DNA of 64,000 nt from Eubacterium ventriosum (GTDB lineage: Bacteria > Bacillota > Clostridia > Lachnospirales > Lachnospiraceae): positions 1,685,501 through 1,749,500 of the forward strand of contig NZ_CP102282.1 in assembly GCF_025150745.1 (NCBI RefSeq), read 5' to 3'. Below the pieces are notes generated by a model. It was given only the letters and a program-made list of their open reading frames with translations, was not told the origin of the DNA and searched no databases. Within the stretch, counting starts at the first letter, position 1; each line of letters begins with the position of its first letter. Positions 1-8,150 of the stretch are shown here, piece by piece. A program made the translations under genes and the position numbers.

Positions 1-237
1 GTAAAATCAGACAAAACATTAGTAGTAGTAAAGAACGGCGATGAGCAGATTGAAACAGGACTTAAAAAGTTCGGTGCAATGCTTGGAGACTATGTAGAAG
101 TTGGTTGTAATTCAGTATTAAATCCGGGAACAGTAATCGGAAGACACTGTAATGTTTATCCATTATCAAGTGTTCGTGGAGTTATTCCTGAAGGACATAT
201 TTTTAAAGACAAAAACAACATCATAAAGAAAAAATAA
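1..237 (+). CDS. C-terminal fragment of a left-handed beta-helix sugar-nucleotide enzyme (partial)
   Basis: Only the last 78 codons are in the window; the reading frame is open from base 1 to the TAA at 235-237. The peptide has hexapeptide-repeat texture (GDYVEVGCNSVLNPGTVIG, then RHCNVYPLSSVRG), which is typical of the left-handed beta-helix of GlmU-like or other nucleotidyl/acyltransferases. It ends in a short lysine-rich tail. The family is recognisable, but the substrate cannot be fixed without the N-terminal catalytic half. A UDP-N-acetylglucosamine pyrophosphorylase-related protein is my best guess. It is followed by the 6S RNA promoter. Confidence 0.6.
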   Translation, partial: VKSDKTLVVVKNGDEQIETGLKKFGAMLGDYVEVGCNSVLNPGTVIGRHCNVYPLSSVRGVIPEGHIFKDKNNIIKKK

Positions 238-261
238 TCATAAAATGTAAACGAAAAGTGA

Positions 262-290
262 TTGCAAAAATTGCAATGATAAACTATAAT
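262..290 (+). promoter_or_regulatory. Sigma-A-type promoter ahead of the 6S RNA
   Basis: TTGCAA at 262-267 and a perfect TATAAT at 285-290 are separated by 17 bases, so transcription should begin near 297. Just downstream, bases 301-326 form a perfect 11-bp A/T-only hairpin. That hairpin would sit at the 5' end of a precursor transcript, or could end the upstream gene. Confidence 0.6.
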
Positions 291-324
291 TACATTATCA
301 AAATAATTAATATTTATTAATTAT

Positions 325-500
325 TTTGACCTGAAATGTTCGTGAATCCTGCCTATTTTGAACCTACAGTTTGAATAAAGGGATTCCTAATCTCTAAAGG
401 GATGTCAAGCCTCATTATCAGGTGGAAGGCAGAACTTTAGATGCGGTTGCCCACCTGGCGTTTGCTAGGACTCAAAACGCAGGCCGGCATTTCAGGTACA
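325..500 (+). ncRNA. ssrS: 6S RNA
   Basis: The region folds as one long irregular rod. A perfect 10-bp closing stem joins acctgaaatg (329-338) and catttcaggt (488-497). The flanks of the stem match the conserved 6S pattern: GTTCGTGAA-CCTGCC follows the left arm and GCCGGCAT precedes the right arm, much like GTTCGCAAGCGGGCC and GGCGGCAT in E. coli 6S RNA. The length of about 170 nt is usual, and no open reading frame is present. 6S RNA mimics an open promoter, binds the housekeeping RNA polymerase holoenzyme and reduces its activity in stationary phase. The exact ends are inferred. Confidence 0.82.
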
Positions 501-512
501 TATTTTATAACC

Positions 513-578
513 AATCACGAAGTGATTGATTATGATTTCGAGCACCTTATGCGAAGCATGACTTGAATGTGCGAGAAA
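513..578 (+). repeat. Small hairpin unit with GAGCA/TGCGA shoulders
   Basis: Two hairpins follow the 6S RNA: aatcac-gaa-gtgatt at 513-527, then a larger one at 536-578. The larger one runs tttcGAGCAC ... GTGCGAgaaa, with an inner atgc-gaa-gcat stem. The shoulder arrangement GAGCA...TGCGA is the same as in the two elements near 18.0 and 18.1 kb. It is probably part of the 6S precursor tail or a REP-like repeat. Confidence 0.4.
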
Positions 579-595
579 CGATTATAACAGATGAG

Positions 596-631
596 AAACG
601 TAGTATATTTTTTTATACTACGTTTTTTTTC
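596..631 (+). terminator. Intrinsic terminator after 6S RNA
   Basis: A perfect 10-bp stem, acgtagtata (598-607) with tatactacgt (614-623), is followed by an unbroken T run to 630. It ends the 6S transcript before the SpoIID-like gene. Confidence 0.8.
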
Positions 632-666
632 TGAGAAATCTTATCAGAAGAAATAATGGGGGAAGT

Positions 667-2049
667 ATGAAATTAAAACTAGCAGTATGTATTTTTGTGG
701 CAGTGTTTTTGTCAGCGGTTATTTTTAAAGTTAATCAGGTAGAGTATATTCCTGAATATGATTCAGGAGAAAAGTCCCTGCAGGCGGTCAATAGCGAAAA
801 TATTACTGAAATAAAAACAGAAGCAGAGACCACAACAAATGACGAAAGCAAAAAAGATAACACAGTTAGAATTGTTATTTTAAATAATAATTATATCACA
901 ATGCACTATTCAAAATTTGTAGCCAAGGCATCAGTACTAAACATATATTTTGGAGAGAATTTTAAAAATAAAAAGAGCATAAAGAAGCAGATTGATATTG
1001 GAACAGGCAGTAAATATTTTAAACAAAGCAATGTTATAAAAGTGGAGCCTAAAGGTGAAATGTCAATACTGAAAGATGAAAAGAATATGCAAAGTTATAA
1101 GGGGATTTTCTACATATATAAAGAAAGCAGTGGTCTTGTGTTAGTTAATCAGGTTGGCATGGAAGATTATGTTGCAGCGGTAATTTCCAGCGAAATAGGG
1201 GAAGAATCGCCAAAAGAAGCCCTTAAGGCACAGGCAGTTTGTGCCAGAACATATATTATGAAAAGTCAGGGCAAAAAATATAAAAAATACAATGCCAAGG
1301 GAGACGACAGCGTAAGTTATCAGGTGTACAACAAAAACGTTCCCGGAGAAAACAGCATAAAAGCAGCAAATGAAACAAAAGGCACGGTAATGAAGTATAA
1401 AGGAAAATTAATAAATGCATATTATTTTTCTACGTCATGGGGATATACAACAGACTATAGAATATGGGGGATAAAGAAACAGAAATATTTAAAGGAAACC
1501 AATCTTACAACAATCACGGAAAACATATCAGATGAAAAAATCTTTGATAAATATATAAAAGAAAAACCTAAATCAGTAGAGAAAAAATCGCCTTTTTATA
1601 GATGGACAACATATCTGACAACTAAGCAGATAGAAAATTCCATATACAAAAATATGGCAGTAAATGTAGGCACAATTAACCGAATGGAAATAAACAAAAG
1701 AGGGGCAGGGGGAATAGTTGCCCAAATGACTATTTATGGAGATAAGAGACAAATATCCATTGTAAATCAAAATCAGATTAGAAAAATACTAAGCTCATAT
1801 TACTCAACAATAAAACTAAGCGATAAAACCAAGAGAACAAAATTAAGCATGCTTCCAAGTGCGTTTATTTCAATAAAAAGTGTTTACAAAAACAACAAAT
1901 TGGATGGAATAAAAATATACGGAGGTGGATTTGGACACGGAAGTGGAATGAGCCAAAGTGCTGCCTGCCAAATGGCAAAAAAAGGAAAAGGTTACAAGGA
2001 AATACTTGCAACCTTTTATAATGACGTTGAAATTACATCTTTACAGTAA
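667..2049 (+). CDS. SpoIID/LytB-domain protein
   Basis: This 460-residue membrane-anchored protein has one N-terminal hydrophobic helix (about residues 4-22) and a long linker. The SpoIID domain starts near residue 163 with VGMEDYVAAVISSEIGEESP followed by EALKAQAVCARTY, the region that holds the catalytic glutamate of SpoIID lytic transglycosylases. The C-terminus has the family motif GGGFGHGSGMSQSAA. SpoIID degrades peptidoglycan during engulfment in sporulation; paralogues act elsewhere in the envelope. The protein is longer than B. subtilis SpoIID because of inserted Lys-rich stretches, so I call it family member rather than spoIID itself. A GGGGGAAG ribosome site precedes the ATG. It converges with and overlaps the YihY gene by 17 bases. 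Confidence 0.8.
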   Translation: MKLKLAVCIFVAVFLSAVIFKVNQVEYIPEYDSGEKSLQAVNSENITEIKTEAETTTNDESKKDNTVRIVILNNNYITMHYSKFVAKASVLNIYFGENFKNKKSIKKQIDIGTGSKYFKQSNVIKVEPKGEMSILKDEKNMQSYKGIFYIYKESSGLVLVNQVGMEDYVAAVISSEIGEESPKEALKAQAVCARTYIMKSQGKKYKKYNAKGDDSVSYQVYNKNVPGENSIKAANETKGTVMKYKGKLINAYYFSTSWGYTTDYRIWGIKKQKYLKETNLTTITENISDEKIFDKYIKEKPKSVEKKSPFYRWTTYLTTKQIENSIYKNMAVNVGTINRMEINKRGAGGIVAQMTIYGDKRQISIVNQNQIRKILSSYYSTIKLSDKTKRTKLSMLPSAFISIKSVYKNNKLDGIKIYGGGFGHGSGMSQSAACQMAKKGKGYKEILATFYNDVEITSLQ

Positions 2050-2881
2050 CTGTAGCTTCAGTTTCAGGGAAGAGAAGCTTATTAATTTCCGCACCAATAA
2101 ACATTATATAAATCAAAAAATAAATCCATAACATAAATACGATTACAGCGGTAAAACTTCCATACATATAAGACATTCCTGAAAAGCTGTCTACATAAAT
2201 AGAAAAGATATAGGAAAAAACAACCCAGCCAAGTGCTGAGAAAAAAGCACCCGGAAATACTTTTCCAAAAGTAGCAAGCTTAAAATTGGCAAGTCTGTAT
2301 ATTAATGAGAAGAAAAGCACCAGAAGTAAGAATACCAAAAGATATCTAAGCATTAATGTAACAATAGATATCTGTCTTAACCATGGAGCCAGTGATATGG
2401 CAAGGTTAAAGAGCTTATTACCAAAAACAAGTAGTACCATTGTAGAAGCCAATGCAACAGTAAATATTATTGTATAAAGCATTGATACAAATCTTGATAT
2501 GAAATAATTACGTTTCTGGTGAATTTTTGCTATTTCGTACAAGCCAAACATTACAGACAACACGCCTTTAGATGCTGACCATATTGCAGCAATGGCTGTA
2601 ATGGACACAGCAGTGCTTGATACATGTTCATATATTTCACTAACAACCTGAATAAATAAAGGCTTAAGAGAATCAGGTGCATATGAATGAATCAAATAAA
2701 TAATAGTATTCTGATTAATTGAAGCATGACCTATTAAATTAAAAAACAAAAGTATAAATGGAAAAATGGACAAAATAATAAAGAAAGAAGCCTGAGCTGT
2801 ATAGATACCTACTTTGTCCTGCCCAATAGTGTCAATAAAGTCATATGCTTTTTTTATAAAATTAAATAATTTATGTTTCAT
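2033..2881 (-). CDS. YihY/virulence factor BrkB family membrane protein
   Basis: The 282-residue protein has about six hydrophobic segments. Its N-terminal region includes GIYTAQASFFIILSIFPFIL, the typical YihY (formerly tRNase BN) motif of a polar alanine/serine pair before a long hydrophobic stretch. A later WSASKGV...GLYEIAKIHQKRNYF matches the family core. The function of the family is not established; it is an inner-membrane protein of unknown transport or structural role. Its 3' end overlaps the convergent SpoIID-like gene, and no dedicated terminator is visible between them. Confidence 0.82.
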   Translation of the reverse strand: MKHKLFNFIKKAYDFIDTIGQDKVGIYTAQASFFIILSIFPFILLFFNLIGHASINQNTIIYLIHSYAPDSLKPLFIQVVSEIYEHVSSTAVSITAIAAIWSASKGVLSVMFGLYEIAKIHQKRNYFISRFVSMLYTIIFTVALASTMVLLVFGNKLFNLAISLAPWLRQISIVTLMLRYLLVFLLLVLFFSLIYRLANFKLATFGKVFPGAFFSALGWVVFSYIFSIYVDSFSGMSYMYGSFTAVIVFMLWIYFLIYIMFIGAEINKLLFPETEATVTVKM

Positions 2882-2966
2882 AATAAAATCCTTTACTTAA
2901 TCATATGAGTTAGTATAGCATTTTTTACTATTATCAACAATAAATAAAAATATAAAAGTGTAAGCA

Positions 2967-2993
2967 ACATTATGAGTAATACGGCATAAAATA
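2967..2993 (+). promoter_or_regulatory. Candidate late-sporulation (sigma-K-like) promoter
   Basis: The sequence CATAAAATA at 2985-2993 fits the sigma-K -10 pattern CATAnnnTA. An AC dinucleotide at 2967-2968 lies 16 bases upstream, as the sigma-K -35 pattern requires. No good TTGACA box is present. The match is to a short consensus and so is only suggestive. Confidence 0.35.
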
Positions 2994-3018
2994 TAATAAA
3001 CAAAAAGAGGAGATAAAA

Positions 3019-3993
3019 ATGTCAGATTATAAAATGATGTCGTGCAATCAGTGTTGCCATACCGGAAAAGATTGTGATGTATGTGTAAGCCCCGGATGTG
3101 GTGAACCTGAAAACTTGTCTATATATTCCCCTATAATATATGATGAGGTAGGAATAAATCTGTGTAGAACAATAACCATACCTGAGAATATTTTAACACT
3201 TTATCCAACAACAACTTACGTTCAGCTTTTGGTGGCGGATATAAAAATATATTCAGGAAAAGGCTATTTTACAGGTGAAGAAGAAACAGTTGAATATACT
3301 GAAGAGGAATTGGCAGAAATGGGAAATCCACCTACTTTTTCAACAGTATCAACCATACCGGGAAGAGCAAACTGCCTGCGTGTAAAACTTACAAACCTAA
3401 GAGTAGTATTTAAAATCAGACTATACGATAATTGTAAGAAATACATTACAACAGTTTCATTAGAAGCAGTATATTTGCCGGCAGTTGGAACAACAAACTA
3501 CAATCCGGACACAAATCCAAGAAGTGTAACCGTTGACATGTATGCACCTTATGGAGCATCAACAGTTTACAATTCATACGAAGAATACTATATCAACTAC
3601 GTAGGCTTTAATATGTATGACAATACGGTAGAAAATGGTTTAAATATGAATGCAGTTGCGAAAGTTATGGAATTTAATCCAACAACGGGAACAATGTCTG
3701 CCGGAATAACATTATACCTTAGAACAGTTTATTATCAGGCATACAAATTCAACTCATTAGGAAAAACAATGCCACCGAAAATGAACACCCACGAAGCAGA
3801 AAGCAATCCTTGCCTTAAATTCGTAGAGGGAGACTTGTTATTAAACGATGTAAAACCACTGGAACTGGAACCGCCAATGTGTGAGGGAGAAACTAAAAGA
3901 GAAATAAAAGACAATAACGAAATAAACCAGTGTTTAAAAGAAATATTAAATACATGCAACAGCGAAGATGAAGAAGTAGATGACAAAATATAA
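3019..3993 (+). CDS. Unknown protein with Cys-rich N-terminus, possible spore-surface protein
   Basis: I do not recognise the family of this 324-residue protein. It has no signal peptide. The first 33 residues contain seven cysteines in close CxxCC / CDVC / C patterns. A long middle region is rich in Thr, Tyr, Val and Asn, suggesting beta-structure, and includes a repeated theme of VDMYAPYGAS- and YINYVGFNMY-like strands. The C-terminal tail is acidic. A strong GAGGAG ribosome site sits 8 bases before the ATG. With the sigma-K-like promoter upstream and the SpoIID-like gene nearby, a coat or exosporium role is plausible, but this is inference. A virion-like or other beta-rich structural protein is the alternative. 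Confidence 0.6.
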   Translation: MSDYKMMSCNQCCHTGKDCDVCVSPGCGEPENLSIYSPIIYDEVGINLCRTITIPENILTLYPTTTYVQLLVADIKIYSGKGYFTGEEETVEYTEEELAEMGNPPTFSTVSTIPGRANCLRVKLTNLRVVFKIRLYDNCKKYITTVSLEAVYLPAVGTTNYNPDTNPRSVTVDMYAPYGASTVYNSYEEYYINYVGFNMYDNTVENGLNMNAVAKVMEFNPTTGTMSAGITLYLRTVYYQAYKFNSLGKTMPPKMNTHEAESNPCLKFVEGDLLLNDVKPLELEPPMCEGETKREIKDNNEINQCLKEILNTCNSEDEEVDDKI

Positions 3994-3995
3994 AA

Positions 3996-4028
3996 AACAG
4001 GTCTGCCATGAAAGTGGCAGACCTGAAA
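3996..4028. terminator. Bidirectional hairpin terminator
   Basis: A perfect 11-bp stem joins caggtctgcca (3998-4008) and tggcagacctg (4015-4025). An A-run just before it becomes a T-run on the minus strand, so it should end the minus-strand array. It may also close the upstream plus-strand gene. Confidence 0.7.
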
Positions 4029-4045
4029 TAAGTAAGGGAAAAATA

Positions 4046-4858
4046 TTAGTAGCGTTTCCAATCATCTGTTAATACAAATGAGACGTTAGTGTTTGGGAAT
4101 ATTTGATTCTTTTTATCAAGATATATTTGCCAAACTACATCAATATATTTATGTTCAGAGGCATAATAAGTTTTGCAACAGATAAAATCTAAAAATTTAG
4201 AATTAGAATCGTAATTGTAATATTTTACGCCTAATTTTCTTAAGAAAATTTTAAAATTGGTAGCTTTATTTATATTAATCAAATTTTTTAGCTTACAGTT
4301 TAAACTAGAAAAACCATAATCATATAAAAAGTTACCATTATCATCTAGGGCATTAACATTGCTGGTAACATAAAAATAATCTTGCTTTTCATTAATCAAA
4401 GTATAATCATAGGAATAAGAGCCTTTTTTCTTCTTTAGTATTTTTAAAGTCCCCCAATAGGGTTCATAATCAGATAAATTAGGATAAGTTGTACCTAACG
4501 GTATAAAGTATTTATTATTGACTTTATATTTCTTTAACCAATGAGAATAAAGTTTTTGATTCTTTGTAATAATGGTAGAAGCTGAATATTTCTTACCCCC
4601 TTTTTTCTTGGTGTACCAGCCATCAAAAGTATATCCATCACGTCTGATAGCAGGAGCATAACCACGCTTTTTGTTTATTTTATTTTTGATAGTAATTTTG
4701 CTCTTGCTACGGTTAGATTTTGCTTTGAAGTAACCGTTATTTGCATAATATGTAATATTAACCTTTGATGCTGCATTAGTCTGAAAGGTAGGGATAAAGG
4801 TTAGTGATAAAATAATTGTAAATATAATAGTTAATTTGATTAGTTTTTTCATTTTCAA
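4046..4858 (-). CDS. Array protein 11: secreted Flg_new-repeat protein (mosaic copy)
   Basis: Last gene of the minus-strand array and a 270-residue member of its family. Each member has a signal peptide ending near TNAA (about residue 28). One Listeria-Bacteroides (Flg_new, PF09479-like) repeat follows, with GYAPAIRRDGYTFDGWYT and a closing LYSHW or LYPHW. The rest is a lysine-rich C-terminal domain of about 160 residues that I do not recognise. This copy joins a B-type leader (MKMKKLIKLT) to an A-type C-terminus (YEPYWGTLKI, ending TDDWKRY). GGAG lies 8 bases before the ATG. Nine bases separate it from the preceding gene. Flg_new repeats are known from surface adhesin-like proteins; the job of this family is unknown. 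Confidence 0.8.
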   Translation of the reverse strand: MKMKKLIKLTIIFTIILSLTFIPTFQTNAASKVNITYYANNGYFKAKSNRSKSKITIKNKINKKRGYAPAIRRDGYTFDGWYTKKKGGKKYSASTIITKNQKLYSHWLKKYKVNNKYFIPLGTTYPNLSDYEPYWGTLKILKKKKGSYSYDYTLINEKQDYFYVTSNVNALDDNGNFLYDYGFSSLNCKLKNLININKATNFKIFLRKLGVKYYNYDSNSKFLDFICCKTYYASEHKYIDVVWQIYLDKKNQIFPNTNVSFVLTDDWKRY

Positions 4859-4867
4859 TTCTCCATT

Positions 4868-5674
4868 TTAATATTGTTCCCAATCATCATTTGCATCAAA
4901 AGAAACAATGGTGTCAGGAGTTACTTGATTTTTGCTGTTGAGATTTATTTGCCAAATGATATCAGTGTCGTATGTTTCATCGGCAAATCGTGTTGAACCA
5001 CATACAAAATCAATATAGTGTTCAGATGCATCGAAATCATAACGTTTAATACCTAATTTTTTTAGAAAGTTTTTGACATAAGTTGATTTCTTTATGTTAA
5101 TTAGGTTTTTTAGTCGGCAATTGATAGAGTAACAGGAATAATCGTATATATAATCACCGTTGTTATCTATCGCTTTAACAATACCACTGATAGAAAAAGT
5201 ATCTTTTTGAGTATTAGTTAAAATATAGCTACAAGAATATGCTTTTGTTTTCTTATTTAATATTTTTAAAGTTCCCCAGTAAGGTTCATACTCGGGTAAA
5301 CTACTAAATTTCATACCAATAGGAACAAAGTATTTAGTATTAATTTTGTATTTTTTAATCCAATGAGGATATAGCTTCTGTTTCTTTGTAATAATAGTGG
5401 AGGCTGAATATTTCTTGCCACCTTTTTTCTTGGAGTACCAGCCATCAAAAATATATCCTTCACGTCTGATGGCAGGAGCGTAGCCACGCTTTTTGTTTAC
5501 TTTGTTTTTTATTGTGATTTTTCGCTTGCTACGATTGAGCTTTGCTTTGAAATAGCCATTGCTTGAATAATATGTAATGTTAACCTTTGAAGCTGCATTA
5601 GTTGGAATGGCAGGAATAAAGGATAGTGATAGTATAATTGTTGAAAGAATAGTTAGATTAATTATTTTTTTCAT
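4868..5674 (-). CDS. Array protein 10: secreted Flg_new-repeat protein, A type
   Basis: This is a 268-residue A-type member, defined here by leader MKKIINLTILSTIIL, the segment YEPYWGTLKIL and the ending NDDWEQY. The signal peptide is cleaved near residue 28, the Flg_new repeat covers about 30-105 (GYIFDGWYSKKKGGKKY), and the C-terminal domain holds DFVCGSTRFADE and IIWQINLNSKNQ. It differs from the other A-type copies in the middle of that domain (SCSYILTNTQKD), so it is an older copy. AGGAGAAATATAAC precedes the ATG. It is the first gene of an A-then-second-gene pair with the 4046-4858 gene. Confidence 0.8.
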   Translation of the reverse strand: MKKIINLTILSTIILSLSFIPAIPTNAASKVNITYYSSNGYFKAKLNRSKRKITIKNKVNKKRGYAPAIRREGYIFDGWYSKKKGGKKYSASTIITKKQKLYPHWIKKYKINTKYFVPIGMKFSSLPEYEPYWGTLKILNKKTKAYSCSYILTNTQKDTFSISGIVKAIDNNGDYIYDYSCYSINCRLKNLINIKKSTYVKNFLKKLGIKRYDFDASEHYIDFVCGSTRFADETYDTDIIWQINLNSKNQVTPDTIVSFDANDDWEQY

Positions 5675-5699
5675 ATGTTATATTTCTCCTATAATGCAA

Positions 5700-5731
5700 C
5701 AAATTAGATACAATAAATTGCATCTAATTTG
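5700..5731 (-). repeat. Array spacer palindrome (degenerate copy)
   Basis: The stem caaattagat / atctaatttg encloses a 12-nt loop. It lies between one array gene's stop and the next gene's AGGAGAAA ribosome site. Similar copies are at 7413-7444, 8048-8079, 9766-9797 and 11484-11515; a perfect copy is at 12379-12410. In the minus-strand mRNA it would be an A/U hairpin between units. Without a T-run it may act in mRNA processing or stability more than in termination. Confidence 0.75.
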
Positions 5732-5756
5732 TTTAAAGTATTAAGTTAAAAGATGA

Positions 5757-6575
5757 CTACCATATTTGCCAGTCAGTTATAAGTTCAAATTTTACAACTG
5801 TACTAGGCATAATTTGATTTTTATTATTCATTTTTATTGTCCACCATACATCTTCGTATTCGGCATCGTCATCGTCATCGACATTAGAAATGCAATAACA
5901 TTTTCCACATATGAAATCTAAAGTATGAGTTTTTGAATTATAATTGTACTGTTTTACACCTAGTTTTTTTAAAAACATACCCATAGAAGTTGTTTTTTTT
6001 ATGTTAATAACGTTTTTTAGTTTGCATTTTGTATAATCAATAAAGTAAGCATCGGAATCTGATGTGGGCCAACTAGATATATAAATCAAATCTTTTTTGT
6101 GGGTTTTGCATATATAATTACCAGGATAAACATCTTCTTCAACATTTTTATTGATTAAAGTAAGTTTACCAAAGTATTTTTGAAAGCTTTCTATATCGGG
6201 TAAACCTAATCCCATAGGAACAAAATAATTAGTATTAATTTTGTATTTTTTAATCCAACGTGGGTAAAGTTTAAGCTTTTTTTTGATGATGGTGGAAGCT
6301 GAATACTTCTTGCCTCCTTTTTTCTTGGTATACCAACCAGTAAAAGTATATCCGTTGCGTCTAATGGAAGGAGCATAGCCACGTTTTTTATTTAATTTAT
6401 TTTTGAGAGTAATTTTATTTTTGCTACGGTTAGGTTTTGATTTAAAGTAACCATTACCTGCATAATATGTAATATTAACCTTTGATGCTGCATTGGTTTG
6501 AACAGCATGAATAAAGGTTATTGATAAAATAATTGTAAATAGAATAGTTAAGTTAAGTAGTTTTTTCATTTTCAA
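5757..6575 (-). CDS. Array protein 9: secreted Flg_new-repeat protein, B type
   Basis: This is a 272-residue B-type member: leader MKMKKLLNLTILFT, Flg_new repeat with GYTFTGWYTKKKGGKKY, and a C-terminal domain with LPDIESFQKYFGKL, CGKCYC, a run of five aspartates, YEDVWWTIKMNNK and the ending ITDWQIW. The CxxCxC and acidic run could bind a metal; this is a guess. The DNA is nearly identical to 8105-8927, the signature of a recent tandem duplication. Its 3' end is the intact version of the frameshifted copy there. Confidence 0.82.
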   Translation of the reverse strand: MKMKKLLNLTILFTIILSITFIHAVQTNAASKVNITYYAGNGYFKSKPNRSKNKITLKNKLNKKRGYAPSIRRNGYTFTGWYTKKKGGKKYSASTIIKKKLKLYPRWIKKYKINTNYFVPMGLGLPDIESFQKYFGKLTLINKNVEEDVYPGNYICKTHKKDLIYISSWPTSDSDAYFIDYTKCKLKNVINIKKTTSMGMFLKKLGVKQYNYNSKTHTLDFICGKCYCISNVDDDDDAEYEDVWWTIKMNNKNQIMPSTVVKFELITDWQIW

Positions 6576-6584
6576 TTCTCCGTT

Positions 6585-7387
6585 TTAATATTGTTCCCAA
6601 TCATCGTTGGCTTCAAAAGAAACAACAGTGTTAGGAGTTACTTGATTTTTGTTGTTTAGAGTTAATTGCCAGACAATATCTGTTTCGTCGGTTTCGTCAG
6701 CATAGTGTGTAGAACCACAAACAAATTCTAAATACCTGTATGAAGAATCATAATTATAGTGTTTTATGGCTAATTTTTTTAAAAGGTTTTTAGAATGGTT
6801 ATTTTTGTTATATTTATTATATTTTTTAATTTACAATTCATATTAGCATAAAAGCAACGATAAGAAGAATTATTCACATCTAGAGAATTGCTGCGGCTAC
6901 CAATATAAAAATAATCATTTTTAAAATTTGTTAAGGTGTAGTTATAATAATAAGAGCCTTTCTTTTTATTGACAACTTTTAAATCTCCCCAGTAAGGTTC
7001 ATAGTCAGATAAACTATAACAAGTCATACCAACAGGAACAAAGTAGTTAGTATTAATTTTGTATTTTTTAATCCAATGAGGATATAGCTTCTGTTTCTTT
7101 GTAATAATAGTGGAGGCTGAATATTTCTTGCCACCTTTTTTCTTGGAGTACCAGCCATCAAAAGTATATCCTTCACGTCTGATGGCAGGAGCGTAGCCAC
7201 GCTTTTTGTTTACTTTGTTTTTTATTGTGATTTTTCGCTTGCTACGATTGAGCTTTGTTTTGAAATAGCCATTGCTTGAATAATATGTAATGTTAACCTT
7301 CGAAGCTGCATTAGTTGGAATGGCAGGAATAAAGGATAGTGATAGTATAATTGTTGAAAGAATAGTTAGATTAATTATTTTTTTCAT
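6585..7387 (-). pseudogene. Array copy 8: A-type gene broken by a one-base deletion
   Basis: The segment matches the intact A-type gene at 8937-9740 almost base for base. It has four instead of five A residues in the run next to base 6780 (plus strand TTTTTTTAAAAGG against TTTTTTTAAAAAGG). The frame shifts after about residue 201, so translation stops at 6779 and loses the final 66 residues, including the conserved DW ending. The signal peptide and Flg_new repeat remain intact, so a shortened secreted product is still possible. The indel is in a homopolymer next to a T-run, so a sequencing error must be considered. Confidence 0.75.
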
Positions 7388-7461
7388 ACGTTATATTTCT
7401 CCTATAATGCAACAAATTAGATACAATAAATTGCATCTAATTTGCTGTTTTAATATATTAT

Positions 7462-8024
7462 TTACCATACTTCCCAATCTGTTATACGTTGAAAATTAAC
7501 AATGGTATCAGGAGTAAGTTGATTTTTATCATTCATTTTGATTGTCCACCAAATATCTTCGTATTCGGCATCGTCATCGTCATTATCAAACTTACAATAA
7601 CATTTTCCACATATAAAATCTATTGTATGCTTTTTTGAATTGTAATTATATTGTTTTACACCAAGTTTTTTAGAAAAACATTCATAGAAGTTGTTTTTTT
7701 GATATTAATTACATTTTTTAATTTACAATTAGCATATTGAATTGAATAAGAAAAAGGTTTATCTTTATCTTCATCAGAGGATTCCATTACTAAAAAGTTG
7801 AGAATATCTTCAGATGATGTTTTGCATTTTACGATGCCGAAAAACATGCTTTTTTTTAATTTTTTTTTAATACAGTCATAGAACCATAATAGCTTTTTTG
7901 AAATAGCCATTCTTAAATAATATGTAATGTTAACCTTTGAAGCTGCATTAGTTGGAATGGCAGGAATAAAGGATAGTGATAGTATAATTGTTGAAAGAAT
8001 AGTTAGATTAATTATTTTTTTCAT
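7462..8024 (-). pseudogene. Array copy 7: recombinant remnant lacking the Flg_new repeat
   Basis: The 5' end is an A-type leader (MKKIINLTIL ... ASKVNITYY). The sequence then jumps, near 7890-7910, into the middle of a B-type gene like that at 9815-10645. The join falls where both parents share a short TTTGAAAT-like stretch, so short-homology recombination removed the whole Flg_new repeat. Further 3', a T-run has six instead of seven T residues (near 7665), which shifts frame and truncates the product to 122 residues. The unread remainder down to the stop at 7462-7464 is still clearly homologous, ending in TDWEVW when read in its old frame. Confidence 0.75.
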
Positions 8025-8150
8025 ATTTTATTTCTCCTATAATGCAACAAATTAGATACAATAAATTGCATCTAATTTGTTTAAAGTATTAAGTTAAAAG
8101 ATGACTACCATATTTGCCAGTCAGTTATAAGTTCAAATTTTACAACTGTA

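Noticed and set aside
7290-7499. Open frame of 69 codons on the plus strand, repeated exactly at 9643-9852
   Set aside because: It is antisense to the signal-peptide ends of duplicated array genes; the identity comes from the duplication, and no ribosome site is present.
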